This document shows positions 33,390 to 42,839 of a stretch of 64,000 nucleotides of DNA, piece after piece. Origin of the DNA: Halioxenophilus aromaticivorans (GTDB lineage: Bacteria > Pseudomonadota > Gammaproteobacteria > Pseudomonadales > Cellvibrionaceae); assembly GCF_042850945.1 (NCBI RefSeq), contig NZ_AP031496.1, forward strand, positions 1,054,001 to 1,118,000, written 5' to 3'. The position numbers and the translations under genes are program-made. A model generated the notes under the pieces. It saw only the letters and a program-made list of their open reading frames with translations, ran no database searches and was not told the origin of the DNA. Each line of letters starts with the position of its first letter. Position 1 is the stretch's first letter.

Positions 33390-33785
33390 TTATTCGCCTT
33401 TGTCTTTACGGAACTTGCGCTCGCCGCGTTCGGCTGCGAACTTTTCTTTCATGCTTGAGCGCATGGCGGATTTCAGTTCATCAATTTCATCTTCAGTTAA
33501 CAGCTCGCTTAGGCTGGCGTCGTATTCTTCTTTCAGCGCTTCTCTTTGTTCCTGAAAGCTGGTTTGTAATTCGATGCGCTTTTCGCTGCTTTCGGCAATC
33601 AGGGTTTTAACTTGTTCGGCAACGGCAGGCCGTAAATCCAGTTCGTCCACGGCTTCTTGTTGGACCGTGATCATTTCTGCCATTTGCTCCTCGCTTGGCG
33701 CTTCAAAGTGTGGGCGCTTGGCGTATGCCTGTGAGGCCATAACGACGCTTGCGGCTAATGCGATTGCAGTTGTTACTTTTTTCAT
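33390..33785 (-). CDS. Spy/CpxP-like periplasmic protein
   Basis: 131 residues. Cleavable signal peptide (about residues 1-22, ending 'ASQAYA'). The mature part is a highly charged helical protein ('VAEQVKTLIAESSEKRIELQTSFQEQREALKEEYDASLSELL'). This is the pattern of LTXXQ/Spy periplasmic chaperones, but the LTxxQ motif itself is not clear. It is the first-encoded partner next to a BaeSR-like two-component pair on the same strand, the usual position of a stress-chaperone or feedback protein of such a system. Confidence 0.65.
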   Translation of the reverse strand: MKKVTTAIALAASVVMASQAYAKRPHFEAPSEEQMAEMITVQQEAVDELDLRPAVAEQVKTLIAESSEKRIELQTSFQEQREALKEEYDASLSELLTEDEIDELKSAMRSSMKEKFAAERGERKFRKDKGE

Positions 33786-33811
33786 AGCAATTTCTCTCTT
33801 TGGTTAGGACC

Positions 33812-33836
33812 GTTTGTCTAACTGACAGTGTTAGAT
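33812..33836. promoter_or_regulatory. inverted repeat in the promoter region of the Spy-like gene
   Basis: GTCTAAC-tgacagt-GTTAGAt forms a 6-7 bp inverted repeat about 30 bp upstream of the Spy-like start (33785). Its position suits an operator, possibly for the adjacent BaeR-like regulator, but the sequence is not one I recognise as a known box. Confidence 0.35.
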
Positions 33837-33883
33837 TACGAGCCAAATGCGCAACAAATATGCACGCAATGAGGATTCGCTAA

Positions 33884-34561
33884 TTATTTGGGCTCAAATT
33901 TGTAACCCACGCCATACACCGATTGCACATAGTGGTGGTTGGGCTCACAGGCTTCGATTTTCTTGCGCAGCTTTTTAATATGGCTATCAATAGTGCGTTC
34001 GCTCACCACGCGGTAATCGCGGTAGATGCTGTCCATTATCTGCCCGCGGGAGTAGATGCGACCGGGCTCTTTCATCAGCAGTGCCAGCAGTTGGGTTTCG
34101 GTGTTAGTTAACTCCACGGTTTGGCCGGAGATAGCCACCTGGCAGCGCTCTTGTAATAGCTCGATGTCTTTATTCGTGTCGCTGGTGCTGTCTGTGCGGC
34201 GCAGTACGGTTTTCACCCGAGCCACTACCTCTCTCGGGCTGTAGGGTTTGCAGATGTAATCGTCGGCGCCAAGCTCCAGGCCTACCAGCCGGTCTATTTC
34301 CTCCACGCGGGCGGTGGTCATTAAAATGGGAACATCGCTTTTGGCGCGAATTTTCTTACACAGATCGATGCCGTCGGTGCCCGGTAGCATTATGTCGAGC
34401 AAAATGGTTTGCACCGGGTGATCCAATAGCCAGGGCAGTACTTCGTCGCCGTGGTGGATTTTATGGGTGGCGAAGCCCGCTGCGTGCAGGTAGTCCGCCA
34501 AAAGATCGGCCAAGTGCTTTTCGTCTTCAACGATTAGCACCATTTTTTTGTGTTCGGTCAT
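33884..34561 (-). CDS. OmpR/PhoB-family response regulator, BaeR/CpxR-like
   Basis: 225 residues from the Met of 'MTEHKKMVLIVEDEKHLADLLADYL'; the longer frame overlaps the sensor gene and is unlikely. Receiver domain with the phospho-acceptor Asp in 'TILLDIMLPGTDGIDLC', Thr in 'ILMTTARVEE' and Lys in 'YICKPYSPREVV'. The C-terminal winged helix ends 'YYVQSVYGVGYKFEPK'-like, as in OmpR-family DNA-binding domains. It starts 8 bp after the sensor kinase stop, so kinase and regulator are co-transcribed. Style is closest to BaeR, which answers envelope stress; the actual signal is unknown. Confidence 0.88.
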   Translation of the reverse strand: MTEHKKMVLIVEDEKHLADLLADYLHAAGFATHKIHHGDEVLPWLLDHPVQTILLDIMLPGTDGIDLCKKIRAKSDVPILMTTARVEEIDRLVGLELGADDYICKPYSPREVVARVKTVLRRTDSTSDTNKDIELLQERCQVAISGQTVELTNTETQLLALLMKEPGRIYSRGQIMDSIYRDYRVVSERTIDSHIKKLRKKIEACEPNHHYVQSVYGVGYKFEPK

Positions 34562-34569
34562 CGGGGGTG

Positions 34570-36063
34570 TTAATCCAGGTTCTGTAAAATTGGGATGGTG
34601 ACAGTCACTTGCAGGCCACCCAATTCGCTGTGGTGCAAGGTAATGTCGCCGCCGTGGGCTTCGACAATGTTTTTGCACAGTGTTAAGCCGATGCCCGAGC
34701 CGCCGGTGGCTGAATTGCGCGATTGATCCGTGCGGTACAGCCGATCAAACAGCTTAGGCAATTCGTCGTCGTTAACACCTGGGTTTGAGTCTAACAATGT
34801 GATGGTGAGGCCAATATCATTACCCACGGCGGTTAAAGTCACCTGGCCGGGTGCTGCGGTGTGGCGCAAGCTGTTTGCCAAAAGGTTGTTCATCAGTTGG
34901 CAGAATCGCGATTCGTCTATAAACAATAAATAATCACTGGCAACACGGTTTATGACCGTAAACTCAAGTCCTTTATCCCTCATGGCAGCCGAGGCTTGGT
35001 CTGTGGTGAGGTCGATCAAGTCTTTTACTTGCAGCCAATGTTTTTTGTAGTTCATACCGCCCAACTCGGATTGAGACAGGGCGTAGAGTTCGTCGATTAA
35101 TTTACTGAGCTGGTTTATTTGCTGTTCCAGTGCTTGCAGGTTTTCCGCCGTGGTGGGGCGAATGCCGTCTATTAAGGCTTCTATCTGCCCCTTAATAAAG
35201 GTGACTGGCGTGCGCAGCTCGTGGGAAATATCCGTCACCCATTTGCGGCGGGAGTTCTCATTGGCCTCCAAGGTGGCGGCAAGCTCGTTGAAATGCAGAG
35301 CCAGAGAGCCCAGTTCATCGTTACTGATCTGATCAATGCGGGTTTGATAGTTGCCCCGGGTTAACGCCTGGGTGGAGGATTCCAACTTGCGAATGGGGCG
35401 CACCAAATACGCCGCCAGTGGAAACGCAAACACGGCGCTAATCAGTAAACCCATTATCCCGATAATGACCAAGTTCTCGGTTTGCCGTTTAAGAAATTTT
35501 ACCTCCTCCGGCGATTTAAACCGCTTCGGCGCTGCGTACCCGACGTAGCCCACCACCTCGCCATTGTGCTGTAACGGCAGCCATTTCGGGTTGTCGTCTA
35601 GGATATGGTAAGAGCCGAGCATAAAATTGTGCTGGCGATCTGCCAGTGCCACGCGGGTGTTGGTTTTGGAGTGCTTGTTGTCACGTCGGCGATCGTTGCT
35701 GCGATCAGGCTCAATCGGCGGAGGCATGTCCGCGCCGGGGGGGGGCTCAGCGTCATCGCCACGGTCGAAGCGATCGGTGGATTGCAGCCAAGCCTCACGT
35801 ACCAATTGCCGCCATAGCTGAGGATCATTTAATAAAAACTGCCAGCTGCCCTCGGCCGTATACAGAGACTCTAGCTCGGGAATCAAGGCCTCAACATGGG
35901 CTCGGTTAAGCCGTTCAATAAAGTTTTGGAAGCCGTGGTTGACGCTAAAACGGAACCAAAGCAGGAGGCTGGCCACTAGTATAGAGGTGGCGGCAAACAG
36001 CACCATCCACAATTTTAAGGCTAGGTTGAAACGAAGGTGTTTGCGTTTGAGGCTGGGATTCAT
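34570..36063 (-). CDS. HAMP-containing sensor histidine kinase, BaeS-like
   Basis: 497 residues. TM1 at about residues 17-37, a periplasmic part to about 200 with a Pro/Asp/Arg-rich low-complexity insert near 110-150, TM2 about 203-223, HAMP, then HisKA with the phospho-acceptor His in 'WVTDISHELRTPVTFIKG' and an HATPase_c domain ('MNNLLANSLRHTAAPG', 'SGIGLTLCKNIVEAHGG'). First gene of a kinase-regulator-Spy-like series on the minus strand. Likely an envelope-stress sensor; the ligand cannot be read from the sequence. Confidence 0.9.
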   Translation of the reverse strand: MNPSLKRKHLRFNLALKLWMVLFAATSILVASLLLWFRFSVNHGFQNFIERLNRAHVEALIPELESLYTAEGSWQFLLNDPQLWRQLVREAWLQSTDRFDRGDDAEPPPGADMPPPIEPDRSNDRRRDNKHSKTNTRVALADRQHNFMLGSYHILDDNPKWLPLQHNGEVVGYVGYAAPKRFKSPEEVKFLKRQTENLVIIGIMGLLISAVFAFPLAAYLVRPIRKLESSTQALTRGNYQTRIDQISNDELGSLALHFNELAATLEANENSRRKWVTDISHELRTPVTFIKGQIEALIDGIRPTTAENLQALEQQINQLSKLIDELYALSQSELGGMNYKKHWLQVKDLIDLTTDQASAAMRDKGLEFTVINRVASDYLLFIDESRFCQLMNNLLANSLRHTAAPGQVTLTAVGNDIGLTITLLDSNPGVNDDELPKLFDRLYRTDQSRNSATGGSGIGLTLCKNIVEAHGGDITLHHSELGGLQVTVTIPILQNLD

Positions 36064-36292
36064 AAAACGTACTTACTGGCGCAAGCGTGTGCGTTTGGTG
36101 ACGAATTGGCGTTGTGTAAGGTTACTTAAGGTTAATACTAAAGCCAAAACTACGGAAATGGGGACGATGGTGGTAAAGTCCTCAATCTTTCCTAAATCGT
36201 GCCCAGCCTTGGTGTGTAAAGCTGCCAAACAAGTGCTACCAAGGTGAGTAATGTAACAATCCGACAGGCTGGAGCGGTCAAAGAGTAGGGCT

Positions 36293-36922
36293 ATGTCTCG
36301 ATCAAAAAGCAGTAATCAGTGGTTGAATGAACATTTTTCGGACCAATACGTCAAACAATCTAAGAGCGACGGCTTTCGCTCCCGAGCGAGCTATAAACTG
36401 CTCGAAATTAACGAAAAAGACCGGCTCTTTCGGCCAGGGTTGTGCGTATTGGACTTAGGCGCTGCGCCCGGTGGCTGGACCCAAGTAGCCAGTCAACTGG
36501 TGGGCGAAAAAGGCGTGGTTTTCGCCTCAGATATCCTACCCATGGATAGCCTGGCCGGTGTTGAGTTTATTCAGGGCGATTTTACCGAGCAGTCGGTATA
36601 CGACGAGCTTATGGCAACCCTTGGCGAGTATGGCCATTCTGGCGTAGATCTTGTTATTTCAGATATGGCCCCCAATATGAGTGGTATGACGGACATTGAT
36701 CAACCCGCTGCTATGCATCTGGTGGAATTGGCCTTAGACATGGCCTGTTCGGTGCTTAAGCCCAACGGCAATTTTGTGGCCAAGGTGTTCCAGGGCGAAG
36801 GGTTCGATAATTACCTGCGAGATCTAAGAGAAAAGTTCAGTAAAGTCGTCACTCGCAAGCCTGGGGCTTCGCGAGCTCGCTCACGTGAATGCTACCTTGT
36901 CGGTAAGGGTTTTCGTGGATAA
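36293..36922 (+). CDS. rlmE: 23S rRNA (uridine-2'-O)-methyltransferase RlmE (FtsJ/RrmJ)
   Basis: 209 residues. Methylates U2552 in the A-loop of 23S rRNA. The catalytic K-D-K-E set is complete: Lys in 'RASYKLLEI', Asp in 'VISDMAPNMSGM', Lys in 'FVAKVFQGEGF', Glu in 'ARSRECYLVGKGF'. The SAM motif is 'VLDLGAAPGGWTQVASQL'. GAGTAGGG precedes ATG 36293. It heads the rlmE-ftsH-folP-glmM series. Confidence 0.96.
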   Translation: MSRSKSSNQWLNEHFSDQYVKQSKSDGFRSRASYKLLEINEKDRLFRPGLCVLDLGAAPGGWTQVASQLVGEKGVVFASDILPMDSLAGVEFIQGDFTEQSVYDELMATLGEYGHSGVDLVISDMAPNMSGMTDIDQPAAMHLVELALDMACSVLKPNGNFVAKVFQGEGFDNYLRDLREKFSKVVTRKPGASRARSRECYLVGKGFRG

Positions 36923-37112
36923 CTGGCGCCATTTTTGAGACGGTCGGGTGGATATCGCATATCCCAATTAACTTACGCGCTAGCGCCAATAATCTGGCGG
37001 GCCAAAGCGCTGGCAGAACCTCGGGTGGTTGTGCCATGCTTAGAGTCTTGCGCATGCATTTATTGAGCGTACCCACGGGGTACGCAAAGCTCATTACAAC
37101 GAGGACAATGCC

Positions 37113-39020
37113 TTGAATGACATGGTGAAAAATTTAGTTTTGTGGCTGGTTATAGCGGGGGTGTTGCTATTCACCTTCAACAGCTTCAATTCCACCACCG
37201 GGCCACAAGAGATCACCTACTCGCAATTCCTACAGGAAGTGCAATCGGATCGCGTCCGCTCCGTCACTATCGACGGCATGGTCATCTTGGGTGAGCGCCA
37301 CGATAACCAAATGTTTAAGGTAATCCGCCCGCAGGTGCGCGACGATAACCTGATGAACGACATGTACACCCACAAAGTGGAGGTGAAAGGTCGTGAGCCA
37401 GAAACCCCCAGCTTGCTGCAGCAGTTGTTGGTGGCCAGCTTCCCAATCCTGATTATCATCGCCGTCTTTATGTTTTTTATGCGCCAAATGCAGGGTGGGG
37501 CCGGGGGTCGTGGCAGCCCAATGAGTTTTGGCAAAAGCAAAGCGCGCCTGTTGGGCGAAGACCAAATTAAAACCACCTTTGCCGATGTGGCAGGGGTAGA
37601 CGAGGCCAAAGAAGAAGTACAAGAGCTGGTGGAGTTCCTGCGCGACCCATCCAAGTTCCAGCGCTTGGGCGGTATGATTCCACGCGGTGTGCTAATGGCG
37701 GGCCCTCCCGGAACCGGTAAAACCCTGTTGGCGAAAGCCATTGCCGGTGAAGCCAAAGTACCTTTCTTCTCGATCTCTGGTTCCGACTTTGTAGAAATGT
37801 TTGTTGGTGTCGGCGCCAGCCGTGTGCGCGACATGTTCGAACAAGCTAAAAAACAAGCGCCGTGCATTATCTTTATTGATGAGATTGACGCGGTTGGTCG
37901 CCATCGTGGAGGCGGTCATGGCGGTGGCCACGACGAGCGTGAGCAAACTCTAAACCAATTACTGGTGGAAATGGACGGCTTTGAAGGTAACGAAGGCGTT
38001 ATTGTCATTGCGGCCACTAACCGTCCAGACGTACTGGATAAAGCACTGCTGCGTCCAGGCCGTTTTGACCGCCAGGTGTTTGTTGGCTTGCCGGACATCC
38101 GCGGCCGTGAGCAGGTACTTAAAGTACACATGCGCAAGGTGCCCATTGATGACAGCGTTGAAGCCAGTGTTGTGGCCCGTGGTACCCCCGGTTTCTCCGG
38201 TGCCGATTTGGCTAACCTGGTGAACGAAGCGGCATTGTTCGCTGCCCGCGCCAACAAGCGTGTGGTGACCATGGAAGAGTTTGAAAAAGCGCGCGATAAA
38301 ATCCTTATGGGTGCCGAGCGTAAAACCATGGTGATGAGCGAGCAAGAGAAAGAAAACACCGCCTACCACGAAGCCGGCCACGCTATTGTTGGTCGTTTGG
38401 TGCCAGAGCACGATCCAGTGCATAAGGTAACCATTATTCCTCGTGGCCGCGCCCTGGGTGTGACGCAATTCTTGCCTGAGGCCGACAAATACAGCTACAG
38501 CAAACGTGCCATCGAAAGCCAGATTTGCTCGCTGTTTGGTGGCCGAATTGCAGAGGAGATGACGCTGGGTTTTGAAGGGGTTACCACCGGTGCCTCCAAC
38601 GATATTGAGCGTGCCACTGAATTGGCTCGTAACATGGTGACCAAATGGGGCTTGTCTGAAAAACTCGGACCGCTGCATTACGGCGAAGACGAGTCTGGTA
38701 TGCCTGGCGGCGGTAATCCAAACTACTCCGGCGCCACCAGTACCACCATTGATGAAGAGATTCGCGATATTGTCGACCGCTGTTACAAGCGAGCGGAAGA
38801 ACTGCTGCAAGAAAACCGCGACATCTTAGAAGCCATGAAAGACGCGCTGATGGAATTTGAAACCATCGACGCCGAGCAAGTTGACGACCTGATGTCGCGC
38901 AAGAAAATGCGCCCGCCGCGCGACTGGCACGACGGTGGCTTTAGCAGTAGCAACAAAAGCGACGACGATGGTAAAAAGCCCTCCGGTGACACCATTGGTG
39001 ACCCTGCCAAGGACGTTTAA
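37113..39020 (+). CDS. ftsH: ATP-dependent zinc metalloprotease FtsH
   Basis: 635 residues from a TTG start: the segment 'MNDMVKNLVLWLVIAG' matches the usual FtsH N-terminus and AGGA lies 8-10 nt upstream (in-frame ATG 37122 is the alternative). Two TM helices (about 6-25 and 103-122) flank a periplasmic domain. The AAA+ domain has Walker A 'GPPGTGKTLLAKA', Walker B 'IIFIDEIDAVG' and the SRH 'ATNRPDVLDKALLRPGRFDR'; the zinc site is 'HEAGH' with a downstream Asp/Glu. Degrades damaged membrane proteins and short-lived regulators. A palindrome follows the stop. Confidence 0.97.
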   Translation: MNDMVKNLVLWLVIAGVLLFTFNSFNSTTGPQEITYSQFLQEVQSDRVRSVTIDGMVILGERHDNQMFKVIRPQVRDDNLMNDMYTHKVEVKGREPETPSLLQQLLVASFPILIIIAVFMFFMRQMQGGAGGRGSPMSFGKSKARLLGEDQIKTTFADVAGVDEAKEEVQELVEFLRDPSKFQRLGGMIPRGVLMAGPPGTGKTLLAKAIAGEAKVPFFSISGSDFVEMFVGVGASRVRDMFEQAKKQAPCIIFIDEIDAVGRHRGGGHGGGHDEREQTLNQLLVEMDGFEGNEGVIVIAATNRPDVLDKALLRPGRFDRQVFVGLPDIRGREQVLKVHMRKVPIDDSVEASVVARGTPGFSGADLANLVNEAALFAARANKRVVTMEEFEKARDKILMGAERKTMVMSEQEKENTAYHEAGHAIVGRLVPEHDPVHKVTIIPRGRALGVTQFLPEADKYSYSKRAIESQICSLFGGRIAEEMTLGFEGVTTGASNDIERATELARNMVTKWGLSEKLGPLHYGEDESGMPGGGNPNYSGATSTTIDEEIRDIVDRCYKRAEELLQENRDILEAMKDALMEFETIDAEQVDDLMSRKKMRPPRDWHDGGFSSSNKSDDDGKKPSGDTIGDPAKDV

Positions 39021-39038
39021 ACCGGGCGCTTAGCCCTA

Positions 39039-39070
39039 CGCAAAAGCCGGCGCATGCGCCGGCTTTTGCG
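39039..39070. terminator. perfect 32-bp palindrome after ftsH
   Basis: CGCAAAAGCCGGCGCA followed by its exact reverse complement. As RNA it gives a stem with a GC-rich core and flanking A4/U4, so it can work as a terminator or attenuator between ftsH and folP in either direction. folP starts 35 bp later, so full termination would leave folP needing its own promoter. Confidence 0.75.
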
Positions 39071-39104
39071 TTTCTGTGAATTACCTTCTAAGGAACCGCG
39101 CCCT

Positions 39105-39968
39105 ATGGCCCCCACCCAATTACGCTGTGGTGATCTTTCCATCAGCCTGGCCAGCCCGCTGGTAATGGCCATTGTCAATGTCACGCCGGATTCCTTCTCA
39201 GACGGTGGCTCCTACCACTCTGCCCAAGGGCAGCTGCAGCTCACCGCCGTGTTAAACCGAGTGGAAGCCATGTTGCAAGAGGGCGCAGACATCATCGACG
39301 TAGGCGGTGAATCCACCCGGCCGGGCGCGATACCGGTAAGCTTAGAAGACGAGTTGGCTCGGGTGATTCCTGTGATAGAAGCCATTCGCAAGCGCTTTGA
39401 TGTGGTGGTTTCTGTGGATACCAGCCGGCCCGAGGTCATCAGCCAGGCGGCAGACGCAGGCGCCGGCATTATAAATGACGTTAGAGCGTTGGAATTACCC
39501 GGTGCATTAGCCGCCGCAGCAAATACCAGCTTGCCGGTGTGCTTAATGCACATGCGCGGAAGCCCGCAAACTATGCAGGCCAACACCGAGTACGACGACT
39601 GCTTAAACGAAGTTCACGCCTATTTGGCGGGCCGTCAACGGGCGGCGTTGGACGCCAGTATCGCTGGCGACAATATTTTACTCGACCCAGGCTTTGGCTT
39701 TGGTAAAACCGAGCAGCACAATTTGGCGTTAATTAATCAGTTATACAGGTTTCACGACCTAGAGTGCCCGCTATTGGTTGGTGTATCGCGCAAGTCCACC
39801 ATTGGCACCATTCTAAACAAACCGGTGGAGGAACGGCTGGTTGGCAGCCTTGTGTTGGCCTACGAGAGCCTGCGCCAGGGGGCAAAAATATTGCGAGTGC
39901 ACGACGTTGGCCCTACCGTCGATATGGTAAAAATGTACAATGCGCTCGATCAAAACCGCGGCAGCTAA
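39105..39968 (+). CDS. folP: dihydropteroate synthase
   Basis: 287 residues from ATG 39105 with AAGGAA about 9 nt upstream; the frame extends back to 39054, through the palindrome, and that part is not used by homologues. Joins p-aminobenzoate and dihydropterin pyrophosphate in folate synthesis and is the sulfonamide target. Signatures: 'VMAIVNVTPDSFSDGGSY', 'GADIIDVGGESTRPGA', 'GFGFGKTEQHNLALI', 'LLVGVSRKSTIG' and the final 'LRVHDVGPTVDMVKM'. Confidence 0.96.
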   Translation: MAPTQLRCGDLSISLASPLVMAIVNVTPDSFSDGGSYHSAQGQLQLTAVLNRVEAMLQEGADIIDVGGESTRPGAIPVSLEDELARVIPVIEAIRKRFDVVVSVDTSRPEVISQAADAGAGIINDVRALELPGALAAAANTSLPVCLMHMRGSPQTMQANTEYDDCLNEVHAYLAGRQRAALDASIAGDNILLDPGFGFGKTEQHNLALINQLYRFHDLECPLLVGVSRKSTIGTILNKPVEERLVGSLVLAYESLRQGAKILRVHDVGPTVDMVKMYNALDQNRGS

Positions 39969-40003
39969 ACGCGTACAATAGGTAACAGCGAGCTTTTAAC
40001 TTT

Positions 40004-41350
40004 ATGGCAAGAAAATACTTTGGTACTGACGGCATTCGCGGTCGGGTAGGTGAGGGGGCGATCACGCCAGAGTTTGTGTTGCGTTTGGGCTGGGCCGCGG
40101 GCCAAGTCTTGGTTGAGCACAGTGCCAAAACCGGTGGCAGCCGATTAATACTCATCGGTAAAGACACTCGTATCTCCGGCTACATGTTTGAGTCTGCCCT
40201 GCAGGCGGGTCTTATCAGTGCCGGCATCGACGTTGGCTTATTGGGTCCCATGCCGACCCCAGCCATTGCCTACCTTACCCGCACCTTTCAGGCCCAAGCG
40301 GGTATTGTTATAAGCGCCTCTCATAACCCTTATTACGACAACGGCATCAAATTCTTCTCCGCTACCGGTACTAAGTTGGACGACGAGCTGGAACAAGCCA
40401 TCGAGGCCAAGCTGGATGAAGCCATGCAAACCGCACCGGGTCTTGGCAAGGCTCGGCGTATCACCGACGCCGCTGGCCGGTATATTGAGTACTGCAAAGG
40501 TACGGTGCCCTGGGGCTTCACCCTTACCGGCCTGCAAATCGTACTGGATTGCGCCAACGGCGCCACCTACCACGTAGCGCCCAAAGTGTTTGCCGAGCTA
40601 GGCGCGCGAGTGATTCCCATGGCTGTTGAGCCTGATGGCCTCAATATTAACAGCGATTGCGGTTCAACCCACCCGGAGCGCCTGCAAGCGGCAGTGCTGG
40701 CCCAGGGGGCCGACCTAGGTATTGCACTAGACGGTGACGGCGACCGATTGCTGATGGTGGATCACAAGGGTGAATTGGTGGATGGCGACGAATTATTGTA
40801 TATCATCGCCGCCCATCGCCACCGCCAAAAAACGGCCTGTGCCGGTGTGGTGGGCACGCAAATGACCAACCTCGGTTTGGAAGTTGCTCTCAAAGAGCTG
40901 GGTATGGAGTTGGTGCGCGCCAAGGTCGGTGACCGCTACGTTATTGAGGCCATGCACAAACACCAGTGGCTACTGGGCGGTGAATCCTCAGGTCACATCA
41001 TCTGCAACGACGTCTCCACCACCGGGGACGGCATCATTGCCGCGCTGCAAGTGGTAATGGCCATGATGGAAAGCGGCAACAATCTTAATCAGCTAAAACT
41101 GGGTATGTCGAAATACCCACAAACCATGATTAATGTGCGCACGCCGGCCAAAGATAAGCTGGCAGAACACACCGAAGTGCATCAAGCGGTGGCCGATGGT
41201 GAAGCTAAGCTTAACGGCAAAGGCCGCGTGTTGTTACGCCCCTCCGGTACCGAACCACTGGTGCGGGTAATGGTGGAAGGCGAAAACCAGCCACTGGTGC
41301 GAGAAGTGGCTCAGGATATCGCCGACGTGGTAGAGCGCTGCCTACAATAG
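40004..41350 (+). CDS. glmM: phosphoglucosamine mutase
   Basis: 448 residues. Converts glucosamine-6-phosphate to glucosamine-1-phosphate for UDP-GlcNAc. The phosphoserine lies in 'VISASHNPYYDNGIKFFS' (Ser106 by my count), the metal-binding loop in 'IALDGDGDRLLMVD', the sugar-binding loop in 'WLLGGESSGHIIC', and the phosphate-binding loop in 'LLRPSGTEPLVRVMVEG'. The order folP-glmM-tpiA-secG is conserved in Gammaproteobacteria. Confidence 0.97.
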   Translation: MARKYFGTDGIRGRVGEGAITPEFVLRLGWAAGQVLVEHSAKTGGSRLILIGKDTRISGYMFESALQAGLISAGIDVGLLGPMPTPAIAYLTRTFQAQAGIVISASHNPYYDNGIKFFSATGTKLDDELEQAIEAKLDEAMQTAPGLGKARRITDAAGRYIEYCKGTVPWGFTLTGLQIVLDCANGATYHVAPKVFAELGARVIPMAVEPDGLNINSDCGSTHPERLQAAVLAQGADLGIALDGDGDRLLMVDHKGELVDGDELLYIIAAHRHRQKTACAGVVGTQMTNLGLEVALKELGMELVRAKVGDRYVIEAMHKHQWLLGGESSGHIICNDVSTTGDGIIAALQVVMAMMESGNNLNQLKLGMSKYPQTMINVRTPAKDKLAEHTEVHQAVADGEAKLNGKGRVLLRPSGTEPLVRVMVEGENQPLVREVAQDIADVVERCLQ

Positions 41351-41568
41351 TAAGCCATACTAAGACGGGCCGCTTTGCTTTCCCATGGTGCAGAGCTAAC
41401 CGACTGTTAAATATAGAGATTTTCTCTACAGCCCAGGTTAATTGCCTGCGTAACTAAAATTTGCGGCCGGGCCGCCGATGGTTTATTGCAACTGAAATGC
41501 AACTCATATACCATTGGCGCCCGTTTTAGCTGCACCCCCTGGAACCAGCTGATTTAAAAGGAATAGTC

Positions 41569-42309
41569 ATGCGAACACCTTTGGTGGTTGGCAACTGGAA
41601 AATGAACGGCAGCATCAGCGCTAACAAAGCGTTGCTGGCTGGTTTAACCGAGCAATGGCAAGGGCAGTCGGCAGAGCTGGCAGTGTGCCCACCGGCGGCT
41701 TACTTAAACCAAGCGCAACAATTGTTGGCGGGCAGCACTATCGCTCTGGGCGCACAGGATGCCTCGGCCCAGGCCAGCGGTGCCTACACCGGTGAGCACT
41801 CCGCGGCCATGTTGCAAGAGTTTGGTTGTCGGTTTGCGATTATCGGCCACTCCGAGCGGCGTGAATATCACGCGGAGACCGACCAGGCTGTTGCAGAAAA
41901 GTGCAAAGCCTTATTGGCAGCCGGTTTAGTCCCCATTGTTTGCGTGGGTGAAACCCTGGCCCAGCGTGAGTCCAACGAAACCTTGGACGTCATCAAGCGC
42001 CAGGTGAGTGCCGTTACCGATTTCGTAGGTAGCGAAGCTCTTGCTGGTGTGGTTATCGCATACGAGCCCGTGTGGGCTATCGGTACTGGCCTAACCGCCA
42101 CACCGGAGCAAGCCCAAGAGGTGCACGCCTTTATTCGCCAGCAGTTGGGCAGTTTAGGCGACGAAACCCGTATCCTATACGGTGGTAGTGTAAAAGCGGA
42201 TAACGCAGAAAAGCTGTTCGGTATGGCCGATATCGACGGCGCCCTAGTGGGCGGCGCATCGTTAAAAGTCGATGACTTTATTGCCATTGGCAATGCCGCA
42301 GCACAGTAG
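41569..42309 (+). CDS. tpiA: triosephosphate isomerase
   Basis: 246 residues. Interconverts dihydroxyacetone phosphate and glyceraldehyde-3-phosphate. Active-site Lys11 in 'VVGNWKMNGS', electrophilic His in 'AIIGHSERREYHAET', catalytic Glu in 'VIAYEPVWAIGTGLTATPEQAQ', phosphate loop 'LYGGSVKADNA' and 'DGALVGGASL'. AAAGGAA precedes ATG 41569. The 218-bp gap to glmM holds a short GCGGCC-G-GGCCGC palindrome at 41463-41475 but no clear terminator. Confidence 0.97.
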   Translation: MRTPLVVGNWKMNGSISANKALLAGLTEQWQGQSAELAVCPPAAYLNQAQQLLAGSTIALGAQDASAQASGAYTGEHSAAMLQEFGCRFAIIGHSERREYHAETDQAVAEKCKALLAAGLVPIVCVGETLAQRESNETLDVIKRQVSAVTDFVGSEALAGVVIAYEPVWAIGTGLTATPEQAQEVHAFIRQQLGSLGDETRILYGGSVKADNAEKLFGMADIDGALVGGASLKVDDFIAIGNAAAQ

Positions 42310-42373
42310 CGCTGCGCGGTTTAATTTAATGTTTAATTAGGTTTGCCAACGGCAAGCCGACACTGAGGCAACA

Positions 42374-42814
42374 ATGGAATTACACACCATTGCAATGATT
42401 TTATATCTGCTAACGTCTTTCGCCATTATTGGCTTAATTCTAATGCAGCAAGGCAAGGGCGCAGAAGCGGGTGCTTCTTTTGGTGCGGGCTCATCCGCCA
42501 CTGTATTTGGTAGCGCAGGCGGCGGCAACTTTTTCTCTCGCCTCACCGCCATCCTGGCCACCGTGTTTTTTGTGTTGGCCTTCGGCTTAACCCTGTTGGC
42601 CAAGCAAAGCGTCGGCGTAAGCGATATCCCTGCTGCAATCGAGCAAAACGTTGAGCAAGTGGAAGAATCCGATATTCCAACCTTGGATACGGCCCCGGCG
42701 GAATCCGCCGACGACGTACCAGCGATGGATGCCAGCGACGTACCGGCAGAAGATGTACCAGCCGCTGACGTACCTGCTGCGGAAGATGCACCGGTTGAAG
42801 AAACCGAGCGATAG
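42374..42814 (+). CDS. secG: preprotein translocase subunit SecG
   Basis: 146 residues. Small inner-membrane subunit of the SecYEG channel. Two TM helices (about 3-22 and 55-74) around the conserved 'LMQQGKGAEAGASFGAGSSATVFGSAGGGNF'. The C-terminal 60 residues are an acidic Pro/Ala/Val repeat (D-V-P-A units), longer than in E. coli but usual in pseudomonad-like SecG. The tRNA-Leu genes follow immediately, as secG-leuU in E. coli. Confidence 0.95.
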   Translation: MELHTIAMILYLLTSFAIIGLILMQQGKGAEAGASFGAGSSATVFGSAGGGNFFSRLTAILATVFFVLAFGLTLLAKQSVGVSDIPAAIEQNVEQVEESDIPTLDTAPAESADDVPAMDASDVPAEDVPAADVPAAEDAPVEETER

Positions 42815-42839
42815 AAAAACGTTTTATACCCCAAAATAT

